Counted from the first letter of the stretch, positions 1 through 12,729 are shown. The stretch is 64,000 nt of DNA from Eulemur rufifrons (GCF_041146395.1 NC_091002.1:6752501-6816500), one strand, 5' to 3'. Made by a program: numbers and translations. Notes: generated by a model not told the origin, from the letters alone.

Positions 1-1311
1 TATTTCCATGGCACTGTCTTGTATTTGAAGCTGAATATTGAGATAAAAACCTATTCACTGGACCAATTGATTTCATTCAACCTGTGGATATTTCCTTCAA
101 CTCTGATTACAGCAAGGCTTTGCTTGCATGTAAGCCCTGTGCCTGCAGATTGCACTCCAGGTACACTACCAAAGATAGCTCTAGTACCTCCTCCCTAAGG
201 CATGCTTTGTTCTTCCTTGGCTCAAAATAATCTATCTTCTATAACTTGGAAGAGAGAAGTTCTTACTTCTGGGAGGAATGGGATAAGGAACACATGATGT
301 AGTGTAGCACTGGTGTCCCTTAACATCCCTGCTTTCCAGGTGGTACTGGAAGGGCAGGATGGAATGACATAGCAATTGGGTTTTGCTTGAAGAATGGAAT
401 CAGTCACGTGAAGAGCAAGGCTGGCAGAAGCAGAAGCGGGAGTAAAAGCCATGTCATGGGTTGTGGCATGGCAAGATGCAAGGCTGTTTTCCGGGGCCTA
501 GAGTCTGACATACAGTATCCCTGGAATCTGTGTCTTGAGTTTTGTTTCCCAAGAGGCAGAAACTGCCTTAGAAGAACAACTGTGATGTTTGCAATGGCCT
601 TAATCAGTATGTGCATCAATGTCGTTTCTTCCCTTTCTCTGGACTTCCCTAAACCACTGCTCAGTTACACCTTGCTTCTGTCTGCTGCTTCTCTGACGTG
701 ATGAATGGTGTGTGGGTAGCTTCAGGAACCAAGGGGTGTATTTGCCAGTTCCCCTTTCCACACATGTTCACAAGTGGGATTCATTTGAGGCTAGAGATGG
801 GTGACAGGAGGAGAGGCAGCCATTTCCTGCCCATTTTCACCCACGGAAAGACAATGTAATATAGAATACATGAAACTATATTTCTTCAGGTAAAGCAAAT
901 TTTCTGGTTTACGTTATTTGAAAACCAGGTATAAATGTTATTTCTGGTTGTTTTTTTTCCCCCCTCTGGGTCAGTGTATTTCAACAGCGTAAAATAGTGT
1001 CCAACCCCACATTTAGTAAACAGAATCACTAGGCCATAGTCTTTTTAGCAGAGAACAATGTTATTCACCACTGATTTTTTTCCCTTAGTGTCTGTTACTT
1101 CTTTGAGTGTCTCCTTTACACCAGAATCTGTTCTGAGTGCCTTGCACATGTGATCTGTTAATCCCTCACGGCACCTGCTGCAAGCTAGTAGTGTCCCCAC
1201 TTTTCACATTGGGACGTGAGATGAAAAAACACGACAATGGCAACAGGAAGCACTTTTCTGGTTCAAAGCCTTTGGGCACTGTATTTTGTTACAAGGCCTT
1301 CTCTCTCCTAG
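1..1311. other. Intron upstream of first visible exon; mostly unique sequence
   Basis: No exon with plausible splice sites and FAM193A similarity was recognised here. Short ORFs on both strands show no family features. About 1125-1225 resembles the core of an old MIR SINE (a run ending in CCCTCACGGCACCTGCTGC and then a CCCACTTTTCACATTGGGA motif), which is weak support only. A poly-T/poly-C stretch lies near 951-965. The stretch ends in a pyrimidine-rich acceptor at 1301-1311. Confidence 0.6.
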
Positions 1312-1459
1312 GCTAGGAACTACCACGCATGACACCTGCAATGAGGACACTTACAGCACCTTGTTGCAGAGGTACCAGCGCTCTGAAGAAGAGCTACACA
1401 AAGTCGCCGAGGAGTGGCTGGAGTGCCAGAAGAGGATCGATGCCTATGTGGATGAGCAG
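1312..1459 (+). CDS. FAM193A: FAM193A coding exon 1 of window
   Basis: The acceptor is CTCTCTCCTAG ending at 1311 and the donor is GTGAGC at 1460. One base plus 49 codons (residues 1-49) encode an acidic helical segment that includes TLLQRYQRSEEELHKVAEEW and ends IDAYVDEQ. This matches the human FAM193A segment closely, with phase 0 at the donor. The heptad-like spacing of Leu, Val and Trp suggests a short coiled coil. A second AG at 1315-1316 is a possible alternative acceptor, but it would shift the phase by two bases relative to 1312, so the true start depends on the phase of the upstream exon, which is not in the window. Confidence 0.88.
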
Positions 1460-4400
1460 GTGAGCACCCTGCTGGGAGGCCACCCACACAATGCACGTAC
1501 CCTTGGGACCTGCCACTGAAGGCAGTTTGCCAAGGTGCTGGTGGTGTCCTTAGGTGCAAGCATGGGTTTCCTGGCAGAGGCCCTGGCATACTTGGGTAGA
1601 TTCCGTGTGTCAGCTGCTGGTTTTCCAGAGGGGATGGGAAACCTATGTTGGCACCACAGAAAGCTCTGGCTCAGCTGTGCTTAGGGTGTGTTGGCAGCAG
1701 GTGGTCAGGTCCACGTTGGCCTGGGTGCACCCACTATCACTTGCACAGGCTGCTATCTAGGCTCTGTGTCCCCATGTGGGCACCTTGTAATTCCAGGAAC
1801 CATTTACTGAGCACTCTGCTGTTCAGAGCCCACTCTCCGTCTGTCCCAAACTGTCTAGAAAGGGAGTGCAGACGTGCATAAGGTGGCAGGTGGCTTTACA
1901 GGGTGGAGGGAACAGGCCAGAGGGTGTGCCTCTTGGAAACGGGCCTAAAGGAAAGGTGCGTTGGGCAGCCAAAGCCTCTCAGAACAGGTCTTGGAGACGG
2001 TGCCCCTGCTGCCCGCCTGCTGGCCTGCCTGCTTTTCTAGCACCTCTGGTAGGGTCAGGCAAGGATACCATTTAGAGCGGCCTTCTTTTAAAGGTAACAG
2101 TGGTATGCGGAGTAATAAAGGAGAGATTACAAGAGTTCTGTGTTATATATTTTTGAGACTATTTGTAGGAAAACAGAACCTGGGCTCTGGCTTAAGATGT
2201 GTGCTGGCTTCATGTCTGCCCTGGCGTGGTTGGTGCCACGTGGATGCTGCTGTGGCCTTTCTCAGTGCTCCTTGTCAGTGCTGGGAGAGATGGGGAGAAG
2301 GTGGGGTGGGGTGGGGTGGGGTGGGGTGTGCTCGCTGCTTCTGTGAACCAGTTCACTGATTTCAGTCTCAGTCTGTGTTTCCTGCAGCCGTTCTCTAGTG
2401 TGGCCACAGGGACTGTAGTTGTAGATGGTCTCTTGTTGGGAATTGGGTAGAATTTGTCTTACCATGTTCTCTGTGTTGTGCTGCCTTTAACTTTCCTTGG
2501 CTTCAGTGGAATAAGTTCCAATGTTGCCAGTTGTGGAATTCAGTGCTGTTGAGCTTGTCTTAGGGCAGGTGGCCCTGAGACATGCGCAGGATTCTGCCAG
2601 CTCCCTGCTCTTGGCCTCTTCCTTGGCCACTGTGTGTATAGAGCGTCAAGGTGAGGCACAGGCCTCAGGGTCATTCGACTTCTTCAACACTCTCCTGCCA
2701 TCCTGTGCCCCTTGATGGGCTGGGGAGAGCAGTTGTGTTTTCTTCAAAGTTGATGTATCCCTAATTGATGTTTTTGTCTGTTTTTGCAACCAGAGGCTTA
2801 TTCTCCAGCTGTGATTTGTCACTGCCAGTGACTCCCTGGCTTAGGCCACTGTGGGAGCAGGGTCAGGCGGCCATGAAGCTCTGCTGGAGGCTTCTCTTGG
2901 TCCAGAGAGCAGGAGGCCTAGGGCAGAGCCTGCAGCTGCAGTAGCACCTCTGGCCGGGTGGCCAACATCCAAATCATGTGGGGCCAACACAGCAGAGAGG
3001 GGCAGAAGGCTGCCCTTCCCTCTGCCGCCTGCACATACACCAGCCTGTTTTCAGGAATTTGCAGTTCTGGTCATGGAGTCTGCTGGGTGGTGGGGATCAG
3101 CCCGCTGTGGGAAGCAGGTGGTGGAGATCAGCTTGTTCTGGGAAGTGGGTAGCTTCAGGGGCAGTGGCGATACAGGGCTGAGTGGTGTGTTGAAGTTGCT
3201 GGTCCCTGGGGAGGTTCTTGACTTGGGTCTCATGGAGGGCCCTGCATCACGGTCCAACCCAGGCTGCAGTCCTGGATCTGCCCCACAAGCCCTGCCCAAG
3301 CCTCTTCCCTCGCTGGGCATTAGTCTCCGACCTACAAAATGAGATTCACGTTAGATGACATTTAGTTTTATATGAGCTTTTGTATCCTGTAATTCCAAAT
3401 TTCTCGTGTATTGTTTTTAAAAAGCAGAATGACAGTGAACAGTTCCTTGTGTAGTAAGTTGCCCTGTGGTGTGCTGGTTAGCGAGCAGCCTACAGAGCAC
3501 ACCCTGTGGTGGCCCCACTGGTGTTGACTGAGAGGACCAAGGTGATGGAGGAGTGGCGAGACCTCAGCCATCCATGCTCTGTACATGGAAGGGCTCAAGA
3601 ACAACAAATTGAAGACTAGCTGTCAACTTCTCTACCTGGCTGACTTGTCACAGGGGCTCAGGCAAGTGGTGGAAGGAAGCTGGTGAGGTGCTCTGGCCTT
3701 GCAGGAGGGTGTGGTGTGAGCAGCAAGAGCTGCCCTGGCTGAGAGCAGAGACAAGAGCACCAGGCTGCTGAGCCCGGGGATGGACCAGTGCAAGGGCAGG
3801 AATTTCGAGACTGCCAAAGAGCCTGCTTGTGAGATGTGTGTGACACGGTCCTGAACCTGTGAGCATCTCTGTACTCGATATAATGATACCTGCAGAGTCT
3901 GTCCCGCCAGCTGCTGCTGCAGGAAAATCGTGTTGTATTAGGTCATGGGAAACCCCCAGTGAACTGATGATAAGTCCACGTAGGACTCCACCTGTCTTCA
4001 CCAAGGGCCACCTACATCACCCTCAGCTCATCTCCAACATGGTTACTAATAGGAGAGGAGGGAGACACTGTTGATAGGACCACTGCAGACTCCAGCAAGC
4101 CACGTGCAGTGCCCTGAGAATCTTCAGAGTGAACGTGGAGCCAACAACACATCCAGGTGGCAGCAAGTGGTGGTTGCTGTGGCCCAAAGCATGTCTTGTG
4201 CTCTCCACAGTCCTGTTAGTATCTGTAGCAGTAATGAATGTGCAAATAGAGAAGCTGAGCTTTGGTGAATCCCCTGGAGGGTAGACTCAGAGCCTGGGCG
4301 GGCATGACAGGCTGAAGCCAAGGGACAGAGCATGTGGAAGGCCCTAGAATCAGGACAGTGGTGGCGAAGCTGTCTGTCATCAGAGCAGCTCTGCCAGGCT

Positions 4401-5688
4401 CCTACCAGACAGGGGAACAAAAGAGAATTGGGGCGGCTTGTCTGAGCAGCCTGCAAAGGAGATGTTCAGCTTGTCCCAGCCACCCAGCCCCTGGGGAGTG
4501 GAGTCTGGACCCCATGTGGGAGGCGTAAGAAGGCATTTCAGCTCTGTGCACTATCAAGAAAGCCTGTGAGAGCCGTTCTGAGGGTGGATGGGCTGTGCCG
4601 TTTGGAGACCAGTTCCCTGTGACAGGGAATTACAGGGGAGAGTTGGCAGAGGAGTTTGACATGTGGTTTGACTAATGACCATGAGGTTCCCCGCATCTCA
4701 GATTTCATTCCAAGGACACATCTGTCCTTGACAGTGGGGCTGGTAGCTTCTGCCCAGCATTGAGTCTTCAGGGGTTTGCAGAGCACCGTGCTAGGGAGAT
4801 GGCAGCTGTGAGCCTGTGTGCAAACCACCCTGGAGTGCCACACATGGGTGCCCGAGTGTGTAAGCAGTTCTGTTCCTGGTGTTGAACAGAGGAGGCTGCC
4901 TGTTACAGAGAGCTTGGGGTCTGGAAGCTTCTCTGAAAGGGACTTCACCTCCCTCTTCCTGACTTTGGTACTTTCTTCTGAAGGGATCAATGCTACTCAC
5001 TAGAAATGGGCATCCTGACTTACCCCTGACTTTTCCATTGTGTTGCATTAATGTAAGCTTCTGAGATTGTGAATCACTTCTGACATTTCAGTGATCTCAG
5101 GAAAATGGTATAATCAGAGTGATAGGTGAAGAAAAGAGAAGGCAGATGAACCTTTACTGAGCACGGTGCCAAGCACGTGTGGACAAGCCACATTGCTGAT
5201 CCCTGGAGTTCTGGGGAAATGATGGTGTCACCGGGTCTAGAGATGACAGGAGGCCCCCCAGCGCCATAGCCAGGCATGCCCGTTGGGGTTCAGGTCAGAA
5301 GTACCCACATCCTGCTTCTGGGGAGCCTGTGGTATTATCCTTTTTTATACATGTTGTGGATATTTTGGACAAAATTCTAGTTTCATTCTTTATTTCTCCA
5401 GTTGAACCATGACTAAACACAAAAATGCCCAGGAAATGCTCTTAGGAAAAGGAGAGATTGCTTTGCTAAGACTAAAGAATCCTTTGGGAATAGTAATTTC
5501 TTATGTCTCTGTTGCCTGAATTTAAATATTCATTTAGGAATATAATATATAGTATTATCACTACTGTTCTGATGAAAATGGGATATGTATAAAAATAACA
5601 ATATGCGTTGTTTTCTCGAGGGAGAAAATACAGTCTCACTTAAAAAGTAAAGCTAAAATAAGAATTTCTTTAAAATTGTATGTCACAG
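1460..5688. other. Intron 1, 5' part; unique sequence
   Basis: This is GC-richer than the rest of the intron and free of recognisable Alu or L1 sequence. Several open frames exist (for example 2851-3342 on + and 4538-4990 on -), but they lack splice support, family motifs and codon bias that I could defend. The one structured element is the TGGGG tandem repeat at 2302-2326. Confidence 0.6.
2302..2326 (+). repeat. (TGGGG)5 tandem repeat, potential G-quadruplex
   Basis: Five consecutive TGGGG units give five runs of four guanines separated by single thymines on the sense strand, so the motif would be present in the pre-mRNA too. It sits about 840 bases into intron 1. Four-tetrad quadruplexes with one-base loops are among the most stable known; whether this one folds in vivo is inference. 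Confidence 0.85.
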
Positions 5689-5832
5689 CCTGGCGTGGTG
5701 GCTCACACCTGTAATCCTAGCTTTCTGGGAGGCCAAAGTGGGAGGATAGCTGCAGCTCAGGGGTTTGACACCAGCCTGAGAACAGTGAGACTCCATCTCT
5801 ATTTAAAAAAATAATAATAAAAGTAAAAAATA
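5689..5832 (+). mobile_element. Alu-like left monomer (FLAM-type or truncated Alu)
   Basis: Sense-oriented 7SL-derived monomer beginning CCTGGCGTGGTGGCTCACAC and ending in an A-rich tail with ATAATAATAAAAG. It has only the left half and is diverged (CTTTCTGGGAGGCCAAAGTG), so it is an old monomer or a truncated Alu. Confidence 0.8.
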
Positions 5833-6039
5833 AAATTGCATGTTATGTTGTTTTTACAAAGAAAAAAAGTCTCTTCACTAAAACAACTAGAAGATCCATT
5901 CTTATTTTCACTCTCCTATCAAGAAACCATGAGAAACCAAGATGTCATTAATACAGATTTGGGAAATTGAGCCACTTCGGTGGCATCCAGAGAGTAAAAG
6001 TCATTGTGGAAGCGTGTGTGCGTGCATGTGTGCGTGTGG

Positions 6040-6232
6040 ATGTAGTTTGAAACAACAGAAATTTACTCTCTCACAGTTCTGGAGGCCAAAAGTCCAGAAT
6101 CAAGGTATGGGCAGGACAATGCTCCCTGAAGGCTCTGAGGGAGGACTCTGCCTGTCTCTCCCAGCTTCGGGTGGCTCTTGGCCTTCCTTGGCTATGGCCA
6201 CATCACCCCAATCTCCTCTGGAACCATTTTGA
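6040..6232 (-). mobile_element. MLT1-type MaLR LTR fragment, antisense
   Basis: Contains the antisense LTR signature AACAACAGAAATTTACTCTC then CACAGTTCTGGAGGCC and AAAGTCCAGAATCAAGG, which is the reverse complement of the 3' part of MLT1/MaLR LTRs. It is a partial solo LTR with no internal retroviral sequence beside it. A GT-rich patch (6014-6042) abuts it. Confidence 0.65.
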
Positions 6233-6960
6233 TGTGCCATTTAATGTGAAACCCTTTGAATGGAGATCAGTTGCTTCTAATCAAGTAGCATTTTAGAAAT
6301 TTTATACTAATTCAAAGGTTTCCAAATGTTGAACACTTGTCAAATAATTGATTCTCTATTCATAAATATGGATGTGAAGAAAGAACTGACAGCTTTGAAA
6401 TCAGTTATTTTTTGTTTATTTTTAAAAATTCATCCTTTCTTTGTTGTTTGATATAACACACAAGCCTGGAGGTACCCAAATTTGTTCCAAAAAAATGATT
6501 TACCCAGAGGATGTGAGGAGAGGGTCAAAGAAGAGGTTTTTATTGATGTTATTATTTATCAAACAACTCTTTTGAGCCTCTGTACCAAGATAAAAAAAAT
6601 GCAACTACCTTTCCTGATTTTTAGCTCATTTAAAATTGTTTTATTAAATGTGCAATAGTAATAGCTACTTAAAAATATTTTCCCCAAAACTGCAGACATA
6701 TACTGCAGTGATAAGGGAGAACTGGTACCAATATTGAGTCTTCCTATTAAGAATATGGTATGTGGCTCTTTTCTTAGGTTGTTTTTTGAACCTTGCATAT
6801 GGTTTTATAGTTTGTAGATTTCTTACCCATTTTATGCCTCAGTATTTTACAGTTTTAGAGGCATGTTTAATCGGGGAATAAATTTTCTAAAGAGTTCATA
6901 CTGGGAAGTAGGAAAGCAACATTACCCTATGCCCAGTCATCTCACCAACCTCCCTTGTTA
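6233..6960. other. Intron 1 AT-rich stretch, no feature recognised
   Basis: AT-rich sequence with no exon signals, no Alu and no confident older repeat. Degraded L1 sequence cannot be excluded. Confidence 0.4.
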
Positions 6961-8080
6961 ACCCTAATAGTTTGTGAGTTGATTGTCTTGAGATTTCTAG
7001 ATCATGGTATCATCTATAAAAGATGATAGTTTTGTCTCATCCTTTCCGGCATTTGAACTTTTTTTTGGCTTCCACTAGAACCTTCAGACCAATGTGAATA
7101 AGAGCGCTGGTAATGATACCTTCTCTGTTCCCAGCTTAAAGGGGATGTTTTGGATGTTCCACCATGAACTTTGATGCTTGTCATACAGACTTCTGATACT
7201 TTTTAACAAATTACTTTTATCTCTAGTTCATTTAGGTTATAATTTTTTTAAACAACAGCAGTGGATGTCAAATTTGTTTGTATGGTTTTTATCTATTTCT
7301 ATATGAATTGAGAGATTAGGTTTCCTAATCTTGAGACATTCTTACCTTCTTATGTTCCTTGGATTGAACCCTGCTAGATCGTAATCTCTAATCCCCATTA
7401 CTCGATTTAATTAGCTGATATTTTATTTAGGACTTCTATATTTATATTATGAGGTATGACTGAGTTTTGGTCTTCGAGATCTTGTCTGTTTTGTGTAAAG
7501 GTTATGCTAGCTTCATAGAATGAATTGAGAAACTTTCTATGTTTTTTCATTTATCAGGAAGAATTGGATTTTTTAAATTGATTTTATTTTTAAAAGTTTT
7601 TTAGAAACAAGGTCTTAACTCCATCGCCCAGCCTGGAGTGCAGTGGTGTGAAGATAGCTCACTGCAACCTTGAACTCCTGGGCTCAAATTGTCCTCCCGC
7701 CTCAGCCTCCTGAGTAGCTGAGACTACAGGTGTGCACTACCACCCTGGCTAACTGTTTTGTTTTTTTAATGAGGCAGGATCTCACTGTATTGCCCAGACT
7801 GGTCTCAAAACTCCTGGACCTAAGCAATCCTTCTGTCTTAGGCTCCCAAACTGCTGAGATTACTGTGTGAGCCACTGTACCAGGCAAGGAATAATATAAA
7901 TTTTCTGTTCCATGAAGGATTTGCTAGAACCTACCATAAAACTTTGGGACCTGATTGATTTTTACAGAGAGGAAGAACAGAGTATAGATCTTCTACTACC
8001 TTTTCAGTTCATGTTACATTTATTAGTCTGTTTCAGGTTTTCTTCTACTTTTTGAGTCACTTTTATAAATTGATTTTTGC
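6960..8080 (-). mobile_element. Ancient L1/HAL1-like fragment, antisense, interrupted by Alu
   Basis: The sequence reads as the complement of L1 ORF2 text. Near 7505-7575 the string GCTAGCTTCATAGAATGAAT followed by a run ending TTTATCAGGAAGAATTGG is the degraded form of the L1 reverse-transcriptase-region signature seen antisense elsewhere in the window (16440-16500, 25620-25690). It resumes after the Alu at about 7890. Strongly diverged, so the boundaries are approximate. Confidence 0.6.
7590..7884 (-). mobile_element. Alu, antisense
   Basis: Dimeric Alu in reverse orientation from a poly-T-like start through CCCAGCCTGGAGTGCAGTGG and ending GAGCCACTGTACCAGGC. It is inserted in the older antisense L1. 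Divergence indicates an old copy. Confidence 0.85.
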
Positions 8081-8634
8081 TTAGGAAGTTACCCACATCA
8101 TTTACATACAGTGTCATAAGCTCATGGGAAACTTGGCGGCTCCAGGAATTCCCATGGTGCTCATGGGCTGTCACTCACTCTCACTTAGACACGCCTCTGT
8201 TCAGGGAGAGAGAGTACTTCCTCCACATTCCAAAGGAGCTCCCCCTGCTCTCAGTGTTAGGGAGGCCCTGGTGGAGTGGGGTGGTGGTTGGGGTGGTGAA
8301 GGGCCACGCGCTCACATGCCCTACTTGGTTCTATCTGTCTCCTCACAGGTCCACCAGAACTACTAAGTTGTCAAGAGAAGCCAGAAATCCAGATTGTTAT
8401 GTGAAATCTCAAAAATTTCTAAATATCAATTCAACTTTTAAAAAGCATTGAGCAGGTCCAACAAAATAGCTCATGGGCTGCCACTTGTTTGCAGTTCTTC
8501 TTTAGGTTTTAAAAAGTATAAATCCATACAGAGATTTTTTTCTTGTGGTTGAAAAGAATCTCTTTTGTATGTATGTATCCTTTCTCATTCTTGATGGGTT
8601 TTTTGTTTTGTTTTTTTTTGTATCTCCTTACTAG
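8081..8634. other. End of intron 1
   Basis: Unique sequence without recognised repeats, ending in a long T/G-rich polypyrimidine region (8598-8630) and the acceptor CTAG at 8634. Confidence 0.6.
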
Positions 8635-8712
8635 ATGACAATGAAAACCAAACAGCGCATGTTAACAGAAGACTGGGAACTTTTTAAACAAAGAAGATTC
8701 ATCGAAGAGCAG
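8635..8712 (+). CDS. FAM193A: FAM193A coding exon 2 of window
   Basis: A 78-nt exon, phase 0 at both ends, with acceptor TACTAG and donor GTAAGC at 8713. It encodes residues 50-75, starting MTMKTKQRM and ending RRFIEEQ, identical as far as I recall to human FAM193A. The exon opens with ATG only by chance; it is internal and continues the helical segment of exon 1 with basic and aromatic residues (WELFKQRRF). Confidence 0.93.
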
Positions 8713-9270
8713 GTAAGCATGTCATTAAAGGGGGCAATTAAAGGAAAGAGAAATCCTTTGTTACAGAGCTACCACCTGTCCCATTGCCAAAGCTGGTCCG
8801 GAGTTCCCTCTCCTTTGGAATTCAAATGCTCACCTAGTTGGCTGGAAGTTTAGGTACCATTTCCCTGATAGCTCCCAGATTCATCCTTTCTCCCGCATGT
8901 GCTAGCCTCTATTCCCACAGCTCCGTTCCTGGTGCTTAGCAAGTACCGAGCACATGGCAGAGGGTGAAGCCTGGGTGTCTGCAGCAGCCCTGCCTTCCAG
9001 GTGTCTGCTGGGAAGGTGCATTACACTGTGTTTGCCAAAGACGAGCATTTGGGGGCTTCTGGTACCTGAGCCCTTGCATGGCTCATCCCCTGGCTGCTGC
9101 AGATTCCAGGTCTGCTGTCCCTGATTCCAGGTCCTGTCCCACTTGAGGAAGCTGTGCCCACTGGTTTCTCAGTGAGCCTAATACGTATTACTATAATTAC
9201 TAAAAAATAGGAACCACGCAATGAGGAAGTATCTTGCAAAATTAAACCATTGTTTTATAATTTCCTGTAG
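8713..9270. other. Intron 2 (558 nt)
   Basis: Short intron with unique sequence. A direct repeat of GATTCCAGGTC...TGTCCC occurs at 9101-9135. No SINE or LINE seen. The acceptor is TTTCCTGTAG at 9261-9270. Confidence 0.7.
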
Positions 9271-9383
9271 TTAACTAATAAAAAAGCAGTGACTGGTGAG
9301 AACAACTTTACGGACACCATGAGGCACATGTTGTCGTCCCGGCTGAGCATGCCTGACTGCCCCAACTGCAACTACAGGAGAAG
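9271..9383 (+). CDS. FAM193A: FAM193A coding exon 3 of window; first Cys pair
   Basis: Residues 76-112 plus two bases of an Arg codon; acceptor TTTCCTGTAG, donor GTGAGC at 9384. The encoded segment includes DTMRHMLSSRLSMPDCPNC, placing a CxxC pair at residues 105 and 108 immediately before a basic YRRR stretch. The pair continues into the CxCxxC cluster of exon 4, so the putative metal-binding site is split between two exons separated by a 119-nt intron. Confidence 0.94.
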
Positions 9384-9502
9384 GTGAGCCTGGGTGTCGT
9401 GTGGGTGCCATAGGCCTGTGAGACCTTTGCTGAACCAAGTAGAAGTCCAAAACTGACCTGGTCTGTTGGCTGTCTTGGTAACTATCCTTAATTCCTGATC
9501 AG
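9384..9502. other. Intron 3 (119 nt), very short
   Basis: Minimal spliceosomal intron between the two halves of the first Cys cluster; donor GTGAGC, acceptor CCTGATCAG. No repeats. Confidence 0.85.
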
Positions 9503-9745
9503 GTGTGCTTGTGATGACTGCAGCCTCTCACACATCCTCACTTGCGGTATCATGGATCCACCTGTCACTGATGACGTCCACATTCACCAGCTCCCACTCC
9601 AGGTGGACTCTGCTCCTGACTACCTCCCCGAGATGCGCCCGCCGAGCGTGTCGTCAGCAAGCTCAGGGTCAGGCTCCAGCTCACCCATCACGGTTCAACA
9701 ACACCCCAGGCTTATCCGCACAGACAGTGGCTCTGCACCAGCTTT
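9503..9745 (+). CDS. FAM193A: FAM193A coding exon 4 of window; Cys cluster and Ser-rich linker
   Basis: The first base completes the split Arg codon, then residues 114-193, ending with two bases of a Phe codon at donor GTGAGT (9746). It begins CACDDCSLSHILTCG: with CPNC of exon 3 this gives Cys 105, 108, 114, 116, 119, 127 and His 123. A conserved acidic/hydrophobic stretch (GIMDPPVTDDVHIHQLPLQV) and a Ser-rich linker (SVSSASSGSGSSSP) follow. If the donor is not used, the frame reads Ala-Leu and stops at TGA 9747-9749, followed by AATAAA. Confidence 0.95.
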
Positions 9746-9762
9746 GTGAGTTGTGACTTTGT

Positions 9763-9768
9763 AATAAA
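9763..9768 (+). promoter_or_regulatory. Candidate intronic polyadenylation signal AATAAA after exon 4
   Basis: A canonical AATAAA lies 14 bases after an in-frame TGA created by read-through of the exon 4 donor. Together these could define a composite terminal exon giving a protein truncated after the first Cys cluster. No clear GU-rich downstream element is visible, so use is uncertain. Confidence 0.3.
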
Positions 9769-9959
9769 GTTTCAGAGATTTAAGTAACGCAATAATGAGA
9801 CATAGACGGTAATATCTACAGAATTTATAAACATCAGCATTGTGCTTTTTTTGTGAAAAAGGACCTTTAATATTTTTAAGTAACTTTTAAAACATGAAAT
9901 CAGTAAACCCAAACTTTAACACTATTTCATTACCTGAAAAAAAATATGGTAAATTATTA

Positions 9960-10255
<296 letters not shown>

Positions 10256-11795
10256 AATGCCAGTAAATAAAAAACATGTTGGCATGCAGGGAATTGTCTA
10301 ATTCTGGCCTCACATCTCCTCATTGCCTGGAGTGTGGCCAGCCTGCTGTCTGTCCTGCCTCTCTCTCAGCTTAGTGTTCTTGCTTGTTCCATGTCTCGCT
10401 AAGAACTCACATGATCACTTTAGTAAGCAATTGGAAGTTTCTGTTTTCCATGTTCTCACATGGTTAGAAGTACATTTCATGTTAGCAGGGTGGCTGTACA
10501 GCTCTCACCAATTCATGTGGTAGGTGGCTCATCCCAATTTCTTCAGTTGTGACTGTTATTTGTGGAGGCTTCACATGCTTATTTCTGGAAGGGTTTGCAC
10601 ATGGATATATGTAGTTAAGTAACTTAGGTTAATGTTGCATGTATTATAGAGCATGCAGGTATCATGTGTCTCGTGGAGGTGCCCAGTGGATGGGACTGTT
10701 GCCTCAATCTTGGCTACTCAGTGTTTCTCAGATTTCTCTGACTGATGGACATGTATTCATTCCCTCCATCTGGGTTTCTCTCAGTAACTCTAACATTTTC
10801 CTTCAGAGTCTTCTGAAGTTCTCGATTTGGGTTCTTTCTCAAACGCAAAATAATTATAAAAGGACTGGTCTAAACTCCATGACTCTCATTCAAAGACCGC
10901 AGGTTGCTTTATAGCCTTAGAAACCCTGTGCTCTCCAGGGCATGAGAAAGGGTGTTTTGCAGCTTGCTCTTACCCGACTTCTTACAAAAACATACAGAAA
11001 TTAGACATATATAATCTAATAAAAACTTAAGTTGGAAAATTTCATCCCTGTTCATTTGTCTTAGATGCTGATGTCAGTTATGGGCTCTTGTGTCACATTT
11101 AGTGGTGGACGGACTTGGCTGTGGGAGCCTTTCTCCCTGGACAGGGACTGTTTACAGCTGGTCAGGGGAGCCCAGGCTCTGTGGGCACGTGGGCCTTTGA
11201 GAACTTGTGATTAGTGTTTTCCAAATATAAAGTGCAATGATGTGAATTTTCCAGTGTTATCTTTGGTTTGTGTTGTCTCTTTCTTGGTGCCTTTTCTAAA
11301 TTGGTTAAAAAGAACAGTGTAATTTTAGTCACCATACTGAAGTGCTTTCTGAGTCTTACTAGTGCTAGTATTGGTGAAGCAAATGGCTGAGTTACTTCAT
11401 TTTAGAACCTCAGTTTTCTCATCTGCAAATTGTGGCAATGGTGTGGGTGTGAGTGTTGACTACCTCAGGTGCCGTGGGACCTTGGGAGACCTGAGCACCC
11501 TTCACCTGGTGGGTGCTGGTGATGCTTTCCTCCCGTCAGCTCCAGATTGTGATACCTTATAGTGTGTTGAATCTTGCTTTCTTGAAAATGGAAAAGACGC
11601 CTGAGCTTGATAATCCTGGACGCTCCTTTTAAAGTGGTGAGATAGCCAGTTCTTGGGATTTTTACTTTCTGGAAGTCATGTGCACCCAGGCTGAAGATGG
11701 ACGGACTCAGCGGCATCTTTTTGTGGACTCTGGGACATCCATTTACGGTTATGCCTTGAACCATTTTCACTGAACTGTGAATTCTGTGCCAGCTC

Positions 11796-12085
<290 letters not shown>

Positions 12086-12729
12086 GTCAGCTCTTTGTGT
12101 GCTCCAGAAAATCATACATTTAGGTGGAAGCCTTGGAATCTGTTAAAATTTTCTTTTTTTAGTAAATATTCCATTTGCCCATTGCTTAGGTGTCTTGCAA
12201 AAGCTGATAATTAAGATCATAACTGACTAGACCCTGACTGGCCTTGTAGCAAAAAAAAATTAAGTATTTTGTCACATAAGTGTCTTACAGTTTTGTTCAA
12301 CTGGCTATTTCTGAAATTTTGGTGGTTATAAAAGCAAACTCCGAAGACCTAAGGTTGGTCTCTGTACCTTTAATTTTAATCAAAAAATTTGTCTGCTTGG
12401 GAGTAGCAGAGAGGGTGCCTAGCTTTGTACCTTTGAACTTTGGGTCAAGTGGAAATGTAATATCAGTCTGATTAAATTTTTGTTGTTTCCTTAACATTTC
12501 TACTTGTGGAGGGGTTTTTTTTTTTTTTTTTTCATTCTACCAAATAGCACAAACATTCATCTTCTAGGTGTTTTTCTTGTGTTCAGGTTACTAAGAGCTA
12601 TTAAGTAGTATGAGTGACACTTGACATAAGACAATGGTCTGTAAAAGAAATGTCTGTGCTTAGGAGGTGGTTCGTTTGTTACCCTTGCTTGTCTCACAGC
12701 CTCATGGTGACCATCTCTGCTTGTCTCAG

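Noticed and set aside
2851..3342. 163-codon + strand open frame in intron 1.
   Set aside because: No recognised family, no splice context, and GC-rich sequence readily gives long open frames; overlapping frames on both strands are equally open.
4538..4990. 150-codon - strand open frame.
   Set aside because: No motif, no promoter or splice evidence, and no similarity I can name.
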